From Deltaproteobacteria bacterium (lineage in GTDB: Bacteria; Desulfobacterota; Desulfovibrionia; Desulfovibrionales; Desulfovibrionaceae), in assembly GCA_025350085.1 (NCBI GenBank), contig JANXYI010000345.1, forward strand, positions 1 through 18,277: a DNA stretch of 18,277 nucleotides, in the 5' to 3' direction. The translations under genes and the position numbers were made by a program. Under the pieces are notes generated by a model. It was not told the DNA's origin and did not search any database. It saw only the letters and a program-made list of their open reading frames with translations. Position 1 is the stretch's first letter. Every line of letters begins with the position of its first letter. Below are positions 8,401 to 14,975 of this stretch, piece by piece.

Positions 8401-11237
8401 GCCGCAAGGAATGGGGCGCAGCTCATGACGTGCTCATTGTAGATGTGCTGGACCCCGCGCCGGGAGAGCACGGCCAGGGCAAGGCACTCGTACGACTCGC
8501 CGACCCAGAACTCGCTGAGCACGTGGGCCAGGCGGGTGTGGGGGGCGAGATCCCGCTCAATGCTGCGCTCCAGGGCCAGGAAGTTCTCAAGCATGCTCTT
8601 GGGCAGTAGCCAGGGCAAGCAGGCCTGGAGGTACTGCGTGAAGCGGTCGGCCGAGCCGCCGCCAGCGCACAAGTCGAGGCGCCGGGGCAGGTCGGCCGGA
8701 GTGGCGTAGAGGTCGAGTTCGCGCCGGAATCCGATTTGCTCGATGTCGCCTCCGGAGTCTGAAATCAGGGCCTCCCTGTAGGGCGGGGCCGGGAAGGAGC
8801 CGAGGATGCCGACAACGGGGTTGTGGAGGGTGGGCGCGCCCACGCTACGCACGCGGTACTGGTTGTCGTGGCGCAGCAGATGGAAGCGGCAGGGCGCGTC
8901 CGGTTGCAGGGCGCGCACATACAGCGAAAAGGCCTGCTCCATGCCAAAATCCGAGTGCTGCAGGAGCCAGCGCAGGTCGTCGAAGTCCAGGGGGACGTGG
9001 TAGCCCGCAGGATCGAGCAGGATCGCGTCGTGCCTCTCCGGAGAAAATTCCCTTTCGAACAGGTCGAAAAAATCCCAGAGCAGATGCGTCAGATCCACGA
9101 TCCCCATGCCCAGGGCTTTGACCCAGAACCGTGTGCCGCGGGGACCTCCCGGGTGCAGGGCCTCGAGCCCGGCGGTGAGCTCGGCGGTGATCTTCTCTGC
9201 GGCGCGGCGCAGCGTGTCGTTCAGGGCCGACAGGGCTTCCGGCGCCGCGAGGCGCCAGGGGGCGGCGGGCGCAGCGGCCAGGCGTTTGTCCCAGCGCGCG
9301 CGCTGGGACAGGAACGGGTCGGCAAGATAGACAGGGTCGGCATCCGGCCCCTGGGGATCGTCAAGCATGAGGGGACTGACGAGAAAGCGTTTCCTGGCCT
9401 GGGACGGGGAGAGCTCCCGCAGCAGCTGTTTTGCTCTTTGGAGCTCCTCCCGTGAGTGGTCCTGCCGGCGTCCGTCCAGACGCGCGGTCTCCTCCATCCA
9501 TTGCGGGATGCCCTCGGTGTCGAAGAATTTGAGAGGCAAAGTGTGGAAGGCCTGGGCCAGCCTTTCCCGCTGCTGCGCGTCGTGGTGGTGCACGCTCCAG
9601 CCCATGAGCCCGATAAGCCGCGCCGGCAGGAACCGGGACATCCAATCGCGGATGGCAGGCTCAAGCTCTTTGGGGACGTCGCTTTTAGGCTGCAGACGGT
9701 GGTACTCGGCGAGGTGCTCGGCTGCGGTGAGCCAGGTGTCCCCGTCCAGGGAGGGGTCGGGATAGATGTGGGTGATGATGGCCTTGGCGGCGTAAAAATG
9801 GGCCAGGGCCGAATCCGGCAGCAGGACCGCGGCCCGCTCGGCCAGGATGGGGATGAGGATGTCGCGCTTCAGGGCCTTGGCCAGCGCTGTCCGGACAAAG
9901 TCCTGGTCGGTCACGCCCGCCGGGGTCTCGGCCAGGGGCAGGGTCCGCCACTCTGGGGCGGCCCGCCTGGCGAGCATCCTGGGGATGCTGTCCAGCACGA
10001 GGCGCAGACCCTGGCCAAGGGCAGGGTACTTGCCGGCGCGAAAGGCGAGTATTTCAAGGTGTTTGTACGTATCAGGCAGGGCGAAGTCCGCCAGGGCCGT
10101 CCAGAGCTGGTCCCTGTCGTGGACCATGCGGCCCACGGGCGTTTCCACGGGCTGGGCCGAGTACGGCGCGAAATAATCCAGCTTGATGGACGGCCGGCCC
10201 GAGGCCACGCTGAAAATCTCCGCCGAACTCCCGCGGTGGTGGATCAGAACGGCGCCGTCGGCGTAGTCGTCAAGGTAGGTCGGCGCAGTGCTCCAGAAAA
10301 AGCGCGGGTGATACAGAAGCGGGGCGAGGTGCGGGCGCACCGTGTCCTCATCGCCCGGGAAGCAGCGGAACACCAGACGCCTGTCCGGGTGGCGCCTGAG
10401 GATCTCCTCCAGGGTCGTCGTGAGTCCGTGTTTGACTTCGGCGTGCTCCAGATCCCAGGACGAAAGATTGTAGATGATGTCCGACGGCGTACCCCGCTGG
10501 CAGCGGCGGGCAAATTGATCCAGCTTGAAGGAGCCGACGTTGATGGCGTGGAGGCTCGGGTTGTCGTGGTCGGCCAGGCAGTGCGGCAGCACGCCGTCAT
10601 AGTGCTCCAGGTAGTCTTCGCGGAACATCTCCGGGCTGAAGGAGGGGCTGAGGAGGTAGTCGAAGAGCAGTCCGGCGCCGTAGAAATCCACGGAGTACTG
10701 GAACAGGATGTCCGTACCGTGTGGCTGGAGCAAGCGCACGGAGCCCGGCGGTAGCTCGGTATTATACAAACAGTCGATGGCCCAGAACACCGAGGCGAAG
10801 TCGATGCGGCTAAGCAGGTTGCGGTCAGGGATGTACAGGGGCTGGTGCCCGCAAAAGACATCCTCCACGTGGAATTCGTCTAGGGAGCGCCAGCGGTTGG
10901 TGATGAGAAAAACCACGGGGTAGCGGCCGTCGTCCAAGATGTCGCGGGCCACTTCGGTCTGCTGCGTGTTGGACAGGAAGTCCTCGAAGACCCAGAAGAC
11001 GATGGCCGTCTGCCCGGCTAGGGCCTTCCGGTAGTGGCTCAGCTGGAGATCCACGGCCTTGCGGAGGCGGGTTTCGACCGGCTCCTGCGAGGGGGCGAGG
11101 AGGCTCTGCGCGGGGTCGAATCCCAGCGCTTCCAGGACCGCAGCCATGACGGCCACGGCTGTGGCTTCGCGACCAGGACGGGGGGCGAGGGTTCGGTTCG
11201 CCTCTTTGAACCAGAAGGGGAGTCGCTGTCTCAACAC
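5442..11237 (-). CDS. Giant multidomain protein: two glycosyltransferase-like regions, SPASM, radical SAM and GH99-like (WbsX) domain
   Basis: About 1930 residues in one uninterrupted frame. Numbering here is from a TTG at 11285. Residues 90-400 look like a GT-B enzyme of the CDP-glycerol-transferase kind, with LLQPHGTDI near 185 and [16 protein letters not shown] near 350. Residues 430-720 are mostly helical and unassigned. Residues 750-1200 hold a second transferase-like region, with EFWVGESYE near 925 and [17 protein letters not shown] near 1111. A SPASM-type segment (C1226, C1244, C1245, C1283, C1288) is followed by a radical SAM domain with CNLSCPSC (C1350/C1354/C1357). Residues 1601-1940 form a GH99-like/WbsX domain ([33 protein letters not shown]). 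No signal peptide is visible, so it is probably cytoplasmic and acts on a surface glycan or glycoprotein. The GTG at 11237 is preferred because AGGA lies 10 bases upstream, while the TTG at 11285 has no such site. Confidence 0.8.
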   Translation of the reverse strand: [1931 protein letters not shown]

Positions 11238-11378
11238 GCTGCCATTATCCTGACGGTTTGTTGTTCCTGCCAAACTGGGGCGCAACGCCGCGCGAGTAGG
11301 CCGGAGCGCTCGTGCCTGCGCCGCCGCTACGGTGCCTGTTCTGTCCGGGCCGGATCAGGCTCAGGACCCAGCGACTAC

Positions 11379-11394
11379 AGCAAGATTTGCACCA
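11379..11394 (-). promoter_or_regulatory. Candidate sigma-54 (-24/-12) promoter of the giant gene
   Basis: The minus strand reads TGGTGCAAATCTTGCT. Against the sigma-54 consensus TGGCACG-N4-TTGCW it keeps TGG, the sixth-position C and the complete TTGCT, with exact GG-N10-GC spacing (9 of 12 fixed positions). The predicted start of transcription is near 11369, about 130 bases before the GTG start. Confidence 0.4.
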
Positions 11395-11399
11395 AAGCT

Positions 11400-11419
11400 C
11401 AAGCCTCAAGTGCGGCTTG
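11400..11419. repeat. Inverted repeat CAAGCC-N8-GGCTTG
   Basis: A perfect 6-bp inverted repeat with an 8-base spacer, immediately upstream of the candidate sigma-54 element of the giant gene. It shares the half-site CAAGC/GCTTG with the palindrome at 11430-11441. It may be an activator or repressor site. Confidence 0.45.
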
Positions 11420-11429
11420 TCCAGAGAAT

Positions 11430-11441
11430 CAAGCATGCTTG
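11430..11441. repeat. Perfect 12-bp palindrome CAAGCATGCTTG
   Basis: The 12 bases equal their own reverse complement. The centre is about 67 bases upstream of the predicted transcription start of the giant gene. The arms repeat the CAAGC half-site of the inverted repeat at 11400-11419, so the two may be paired operator sites. Confidence 0.45.
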
Positions 11442-11464
11442 CGGGGCGTATGCAGCTGGGCGTT

Positions 11465-12286
11465 TTAGCGGGCAAAAGCGAACAGGGTGTGCTTGCCCGA
11501 GGGCTCACGCAGGGCACCGCTTTCCAGCAGGGACAGGCCGGCGGCTGTGGCGAGGTGTTGCAGCGCGGGCATGCTCCAGGCGGTCACATGATCGATAAAG
11601 AACTCCTGGCTCTCCGGCCCTGCGGCCCGTAGCGCGGCGTCGCCGTCTGGCAGTTCGATGTAGATGGCGCCGCCGGGCTTGAGCCGCCGCCCGCTTTCGG
11701 CAAGCAGGGCCACCGGGTCGGCCACGTGCTCCAGCACCTTGTTCCAGGTGATGAGGTCCACGGGGTGCTCCAGGCTCCAGTCGCCTATGGACCCGGTGAT
11801 GGCGGACAAGGCCCCGGCGTGTTCCAGGGCGTGGGCCACGGAAAGGGGCGAGGGGTCGATGCAGTGGCAGCGCAGGCCGCGCCGGGACAGCTGGGCGGCG
11901 AACACGGCCAGCCCGGAGCCGACGTCGAGGATCTCCGCAGTCAGGGGCGCCATTCCCGTCCGCGACAGCCAGGCCAGGATCCGCTCCACGCGGCCGTGGT
12001 TGTCCGAAGCCTGGGGGGGCAGGGCCATGATCTTCTGGAAGCTATGGAGGAGCTTGTCCGCATATTTCGCGTGGTTGTAGTCCTGCTCGTAGAGCTGCGA
12101 AAGGTCCAGCGTGTGGACGTTGAAGTACACGCCGCAGGCGCGGCAGCGGCGCAGCTCCCTCAGGTATGGGGAGAAGCCGAAGTCCGTCTCGCCGGCCGGG
12201 GGCGCGTCAAAGACGCGCAGCAATTCGGTGTCATCTGCCGAGCAGAGTGTGCAGGCGCCTGCCATGTCCCCTGGCACCGGGTTCAT
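11465..12286 (-). CDS. Class I SAM-dependent methyltransferase with N-terminal Cys pairs
   Basis: A 273-residue protein. The N-terminal 60 residues carry two CxxC pairs (C12/C15 and C48/C51), as in a zinc-ribbon cap. The SAM-binding motif I is ILDVGSGLAVF (119-129), the acidic residue of motif II is in CIDPSP (142-147), and NKVLEHVADP (182-191) with LKPGGAIYIELP (202-213) completes the fold. Methyltransferases of this build often act on sugars or sugar nucleotides, but the acceptor is unknown. The start overlaps the radical SAM stop by ATGA (12283-12286), so the two are probably coupled. It shares only the general layout with the other Cys-pair methyltransferase upstream. Confidence 0.85.
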   Translation of the reverse strand: MNPVPGDMAGACTLCSADDTELLRVFDAPPAGETDFGFSPYLRELRRCRACGVYFNVHTLDLSQLYEQDYNHAKYADKLLHSFQKIMALPPQASDNHGRVERILAWLSRTGMAPLTAEILDVGSGLAVFAAQLSRRGLRCHCIDPSPLSVAHALEHAGALSAITGSIGDWSLEHPVDLITWNKVLEHVADPVALLAESGRRLKPGGAIYIELPDGDAALRAAGPESQEFFIDHVTAWSMPALQHLATAAGLSLLESGALREPSGKHTLFAFAR

Positions 12287-13329
12287 TTGAGCCCAGTCAT
12301 GGGCTTGTCGCTGCCCAGGCTCACGACGCAGTTCACGCAGGTTTTCGGGAATTCGCCCGGGGTGATCATCCTGCGCCGCAGCTCGGCCAGGGCAGGCCCA
12401 CGCCAGATCTCAGCCAGGGGCTGCACGTGGATGTTACCCACAGGGATATGCTTGCAGAATTCGCTACAGCATGGAAAGGCCTCTCCGTCCCAGCGGATGA
12501 AGAGCATGTTCCAGGGGTAGGCGCAATCGAGCTTCTTGAGCCCGAAGTCCTGCAGGTCGTTGATGCGCTGGACGTCCATGAACTTTTGGATGTCCACCAT
12601 GTCCGCCTGGTCCACCCAGAAGCGCCAGAAGTCCTCCCGTTCGTGGTGGTTCAGGTTGTAGTCCACAAAGGTGACGCGCAGAACGGGAAGCCTCTGGCCA
12701 AGCTCGCTGCGGCGGCGCAGCAGATACTGCAGGTTGTGCACGAGCCGGGCGTAGTTTCCGCCGCGCACCGCGGCATATGTCTCCGGAGTGGTGGCGTCGA
12801 TGCTGACGGTGATGCGCGTGAGCCGCATGGCCAGCAGGGCCTCGATCTTCTCCTCATCCAGCAGTTGGGCGTTGGTGGCCAGGAAGATGTCCAGCAGCTC
12901 GGGCCTGGAGCAGGCGTCCTGCAGGATCTCCATGGCCTCGGGATGGGTGAAGTGCTCCGACGCGGTGCCGAAGAGCATGGCCGGGGTTCCCAGGGCAACG
13001 CACTGGTCGATGAGCGCGGTGGCGGCAGACCGGCTCAGCTGGGCCTCGGCGTACTTGTCCGGATCGTACTGGCGGTAGCAGTGCGGGCAGCGCTGGTTGC
13101 AGGCGTCGCGCAGGCCCACGTTCACTGTGAGCGGGTAGGGCAGCACGGTCCGGTCCCGGTTCACCGCCTCGAAGGCCCTGCGGTAGGCCAGGAAACGGTC
13201 GGCCATCTCCGGCCCATAAAGCCGCAGGTACTCCTCGTGGATGACCTTGTTCGGGTCGACCCTGAAGTGCGGGGTCAGGTGGCCGCGGAAGTCGGTGCGC
13301 CCCACGAGGTCTGGTTTCTTGTCCGTCAT
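12283..13329 (-). CDS. Radical SAM/SPASM domain protein
   Basis: A 348-residue enzyme. CNQRCPHC (C77/C81/C84) is the CxxxCxxC that binds the 4Fe-4S cluster and SAM. GTASEHFTHPEA (121-132) sits in the usual second-strand position and ITVSIDATTPETYAAVRGG (173-191) is typical of the barrel. The C-terminal SPASM part has C269, C287, C288, C292, C331 and C334, enough for at least one auxiliary cluster. The substrate is unknown; SPASM enzymes modify peptides, sugars or other small molecules. ATG 13329 is chosen because it overlaps the upstream stop by ATGA, and the next start also overlaps by ATGA, so methyltransferase, radical SAM and methyltransferase form a tightly coupled triplet. In the giant protein the SPASM-type segment comes before, not after, the radical SAM domain. 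Confidence 0.88.
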   Translation of the reverse strand: MTDKKPDLVGRTDFRGHLTPHFRVDPNKVIHEEYLRLYGPEMADRFLAYRRAFEAVNRDRTVLPYPLTVNVGLRDACNQRCPHCYRQYDPDKYAEAQLSRSAATALIDQCVALGTPAMLFGTASEHFTHPEAMEILQDACSRPELLDIFLATNAQLLDEEKIEALLAMRLTRITVSIDATTPETYAAVRGGNYARLVHNLQYLLRRRSELGQRLPVLRVTFVDYNLNHHEREDFWRFWVDQADMVDIQKFMDVQRINDLQDFGLKKLDCAYPWNMLFIRWDGEAFPCCSEFCKHIPVGNIHVQPLAEIWRGPALAELRRRMITPGEFPKTCVNCVVSLGSDKPMTGLK

Positions 13330-14333
13330 GCTGCTGCGCCCTCCTCTGCTGGCTTTGTGGCCACCATGACCAGATGCGAGGACAGGCGGTTGGCCGCGAG
13401 GAACTCCTGGAAGGCCTGCCTGGGGCCGTCGTCCGCCCCCAGCAGCAGCTGCGCCAGGAAGGGGTCGCGGGCGAGTTCCGGGTTTGCCAGCCATTTCTTG
13501 CGCACCAGTTCCACATCGAGCCTGCCGGGGGTGCTGTGGCTCAGGTGGCGGAGCCCTGCGCGCTCCAGAAGCGCCATCAGCGCCTGCGGGTGGAAATAGT
13601 TGAGGTGCTCATGGTCCACGGAATCCGACAGCGCTCCGAGCTCGGCGAGGTCAAAGCCCCGGACGTTGGGGCAGCTGAGGACCATCAGCCCGCCGGGGCG
13701 CAGATGCGCCCGCGCGTGTTGCAGGAAGGCCCGCGGGTCAAAGGCGTGCTCGATGACCTCGAAGCAGGCGATGAGGTCAAAGAGGCCCTGGCCGGGCAGC
13801 GCGCCCATCAGGTCCGGGATGACGGTGTCGGCCCCCCGCTGCAGGCACTGCTGCGCCAGCGGGCCGGTCTGGACCACGGTGATGCTGTCGAGGAAGCCGA
13901 GCTCCCGCACGGCGCGGACAAAGGTGCCGAAGCCCGCGCCGATTTCCAGCATGCGGCCTTTGCGTATGCCGTGGTCTGCGCAAAGCCTGGCGACAAAGGC
14001 CGCCCGCGGCCGGAAGATCTGCTGCAGGCGGGCCTCCTCCGAGGCCGGGAAGATGTGCTCGTTGAAGAAGTCGTAGTTGCGGGAGAGGGCGTAGAACTCT
14101 TTCAGCACGCCCTCTGTGGGCCGCGGGCTGGTGAAGAGCGTACCGCAGTCCGCGCAGCGGCGGTAGGCGAACCCGTTCTTGTCGAATTCCCGGGCATGGC
14201 CGGGGCCTGCGCAAGCCGGGCAGTCCACGTCGGCCCACTGCGTCCTGCGGTCCAGAAGCCAGCGGATATCCCAGTCAAGGGCCTCCTGCTGGGCGACGCG
14301 CAGCAGGTCTGGTCGGATGTCGTCTTCTTTCAC
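13326..14333 (-). CDS. Class I SAM-dependent methyltransferase with Cys pairs
   Basis: 335 residues from GTG 14333. Two CxxC pairs (C38/C41 and C60/C63) form a probable zinc ribbon. Motif I is MLEIGAGFGTFV (128-139). FEVIEHAFDP (191-200), LRPGGLMVLSCPN (211-223) and DHEHLNYFHP (240-249) are typical of the Methyltransf_23-like group found in glycan and natural-product loci. The start is uncertain. TTG 14390 would add 19 residues but has no ribosome binding site; GTG 14333 has AGGGA about 12 bases upstream and begins at the natural-looking KEDDIRPDLL. It is the first gene of the minus-strand series, behind a candidate sigma-54 promoter. The methyl acceptor is unknown. Confidence 0.83.
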   Translation of the reverse strand: MKEDDIRPDLLRVAQQEALDWDIRWLLDRRTQWADVDCPACAGPGHAREFDKNGFAYRRCADCGTLFTSPRPTEGVLKEFYALSRNYDFFNEHIFPASEEARLQQIFRPRAAFVARLCADHGIRKGRMLEIGAGFGTFVRAVRELGFLDSITVVQTGPLAQQCLQRGADTVIPDLMGALPGQGLFDLIACFEVIEHAFDPRAFLQHARAHLRPGGLMVLSCPNVRGFDLAELGALSDSVDHEHLNYFHPQALMALLERAGLRHLSHSTPGRLDVELVRKKWLANPELARDPFLAQLLLGADDGPRQAFQEFLAANRLSSHLVMVATKPAEEGAAA

Positions 14334-14415
14334 GCGGATGTTCCATCCCTGGCAAGTTGGTTCACCGAAAGTGCCGCAGTGCCTCAGCAAAGCACAAGTC
14401 GTAGGCGATGTCCAG

Positions 14416-14434
14416 GCAGGCAGAAATTGCCTGC
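14416..14434. repeat. Inverted repeat GCAGGCA-N5-TGCCTGC, with a third half-site
   Basis: A perfect 7-bp inverted repeat around GAAAT. The same half-site GCAGGCA recurs at 14451-14457, where it also forms part of the small hairpin GGGCA/TGCCC (14449-14463). Its centre is about 150 bases upstream of the predicted plus-strand transcription start, a distance usual for enhancer-binding proteins. It also lies in the predicted leader of the minus-strand series. Confidence 0.5.
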
Positions 14435-14457
14435 ACAGGACTCCGCCTGGGCAGGCA

Positions 14458-14474
14458 ATGCCCGTTTCGTGCCA
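14458..14474 (-). promoter_or_regulatory. Candidate sigma-54 promoter of the minus-strand series
   Basis: The minus strand reads TGGCACGAAACGGGCAT. The -24 element TGGCACG is a perfect consensus match and the GG-N10-GC spacing is exact. The -12 element is GGGCA instead of TTGCA. The predicted transcription start is near 14448, about 115 bases before the first methyltransferase. Confidence 0.38.
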
Positions 14475-14548
14475 GAGCGCGGCCCTGTGTTGCCATCGCA
14501 GTGTGCTCCATTGTAAGCAAATCTGGTCTGGCCTTGTTGTGCGGGCTT

Positions 14549-14564
14549 TGGTCCGTTGTTCGCA
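14549..14564 (+). promoter_or_regulatory. Candidate sigma-54 promoter of the right plus-strand genes
   Basis: The plus strand reads TGGTCCGTTGTTCGCA. It matches TGGCACG-N4-TTGCW at 9 to 10 of 12 fixed positions with exact GG-N10-GC spacing. The predicted start of transcription is near 14575, about 38 bases before the first small ORF, which has a strong ribosome binding site. Confidence 0.38.
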
Positions 14565-14612
14565 TGTCGCTGCGTTGCCCCAGGGGTGCTTGCTTTTTCA
14601 CGCGGAGGATTC

Positions 14613-14765
14613 GTGGACGTCAACTTCGTCATCGGGTGCTGCTGGTTCCTGCAGGATGATATTGGCCTCTTGTTGGCGCTTCTTCAAACGCGGCCGGGGA
14701 TAGCCGCCGACAGCCGGATCGGGAGCATCAATATCCAGCGCTTCAATCCCAACGAATTCCCATGA
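14613..14765 (+). CDS. Small hypothetical protein (50 residues)
   Basis: The ORF opens with GTG 14613 behind GGAGG at 14604-14608. The product runs MDVNFVIGCCWFLQDD at the start, then a short hydrophobic stretch (IGLLLALL), and ends in IQRFNPNEFP. It is not recognised. Its stop overlaps the next start by ATGA (14762-14765), so two small proteins may be made in coupled fashion. It could also be the first half of one gene broken by a frameshift. The good ribosome binding site and its place just after a promoter match argue for translation. Confidence 0.45.
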   Translation: MDVNFVIGCCWFLQDDIGLLLALLQTRPGIAADSRIGSINIQRFNPNEFP

Positions 14766-14953
14766 CCGCCTTTGGCCAGGTGAGGTATGACCATTTTCCC
14801 GTGGCGGCCATGCAGTTCGCCCGGGTCCGGGAGTTGTGCCGGGGTAAGGATATAGAGGTGGAACTGTTCGACGCGGCAGGCCTCTATCTGCTTTCGCTGG
14901 CGGAGATCCTGACGTATTCGATCTGCACGGCGCTGAGCAAGGCCAGGGTCTAG
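14762..14953 (+). CDS. Small hypothetical protein (63 residues)
   Basis: The ORF starts at the ATGA overlap with the preceding 50-residue ORF and ends 22 bases before the glycosyltransferase start. The product, with LCRGKDIEVELFDAAGLYLL in the middle, seems to be a short alpha/beta piece with a hydrophobic C-terminal half. No family is recognised. Coupled translation or a remnant of a larger glycosyltransferase-like gene are both possible. Confidence 0.4.
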   Translation: MTAFGQVRYDHFPVAAMQFARVRELCRGKDIEVELFDAAGLYLLSLAEILTYSICTALSKARV

Positions 14954-14975
14954 GAGCAAAGGCAAGAGCAGGGGC

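Larger units (their letters stand above)
11238..11464 (-). promoter_or_regulatory. Intergenic leader of the giant gene, with palindromes and a promoter match
   Basis: This 227-base stretch lies between the second Cys-pair methyltransferase and the giant gene. No convincing gene is present. It holds a sigma-54-like element at 11379-11394 and two palindromes, at 11400-11419 and 11430-11441, listed separately. It is the largest gap inside the minus-strand series, which supports an independent start of transcription for the giant gene. Confidence 0.45.
14334..14612. promoter_or_regulatory. Divergent intergenic region between the minus-strand series and the right plus-strand genes
   Basis: About 280 bases between two divergent gene sets. 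It contains a sigma-54-like element on each strand (14458-14474 minus, 14549-14564 plus) and an inverted repeat at 14416-14434, listed separately. Base composition is somewhat lower in GC than the genes. No convincing gene was found here. Confidence 0.5.

Noticed and set aside
6243-8609. Long plus-strand ORF of 788 residues opposite the giant gene
   Set aside because: It is a mirror reading of the giant gene, with repetitive Gly/Val/Gln-rich sequence, while the minus strand holds conserved radical SAM and GH99-like motifs.
14524-14539. Plus-strand TGGCCTTGTTGTGCGG as a second sigma-54 element
   Set aside because: The GG to GC spacing is 9 rather than 10 bases, and the better-spaced match at 14549-14564 lies just downstream.
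14362-14601. Minus-strand ORF of 79 residues in the divergent region
   Set aside because: It has no ribosome binding site, covers both promoter matches and the inverted repeat, and only its last 20 residues look protein-like.
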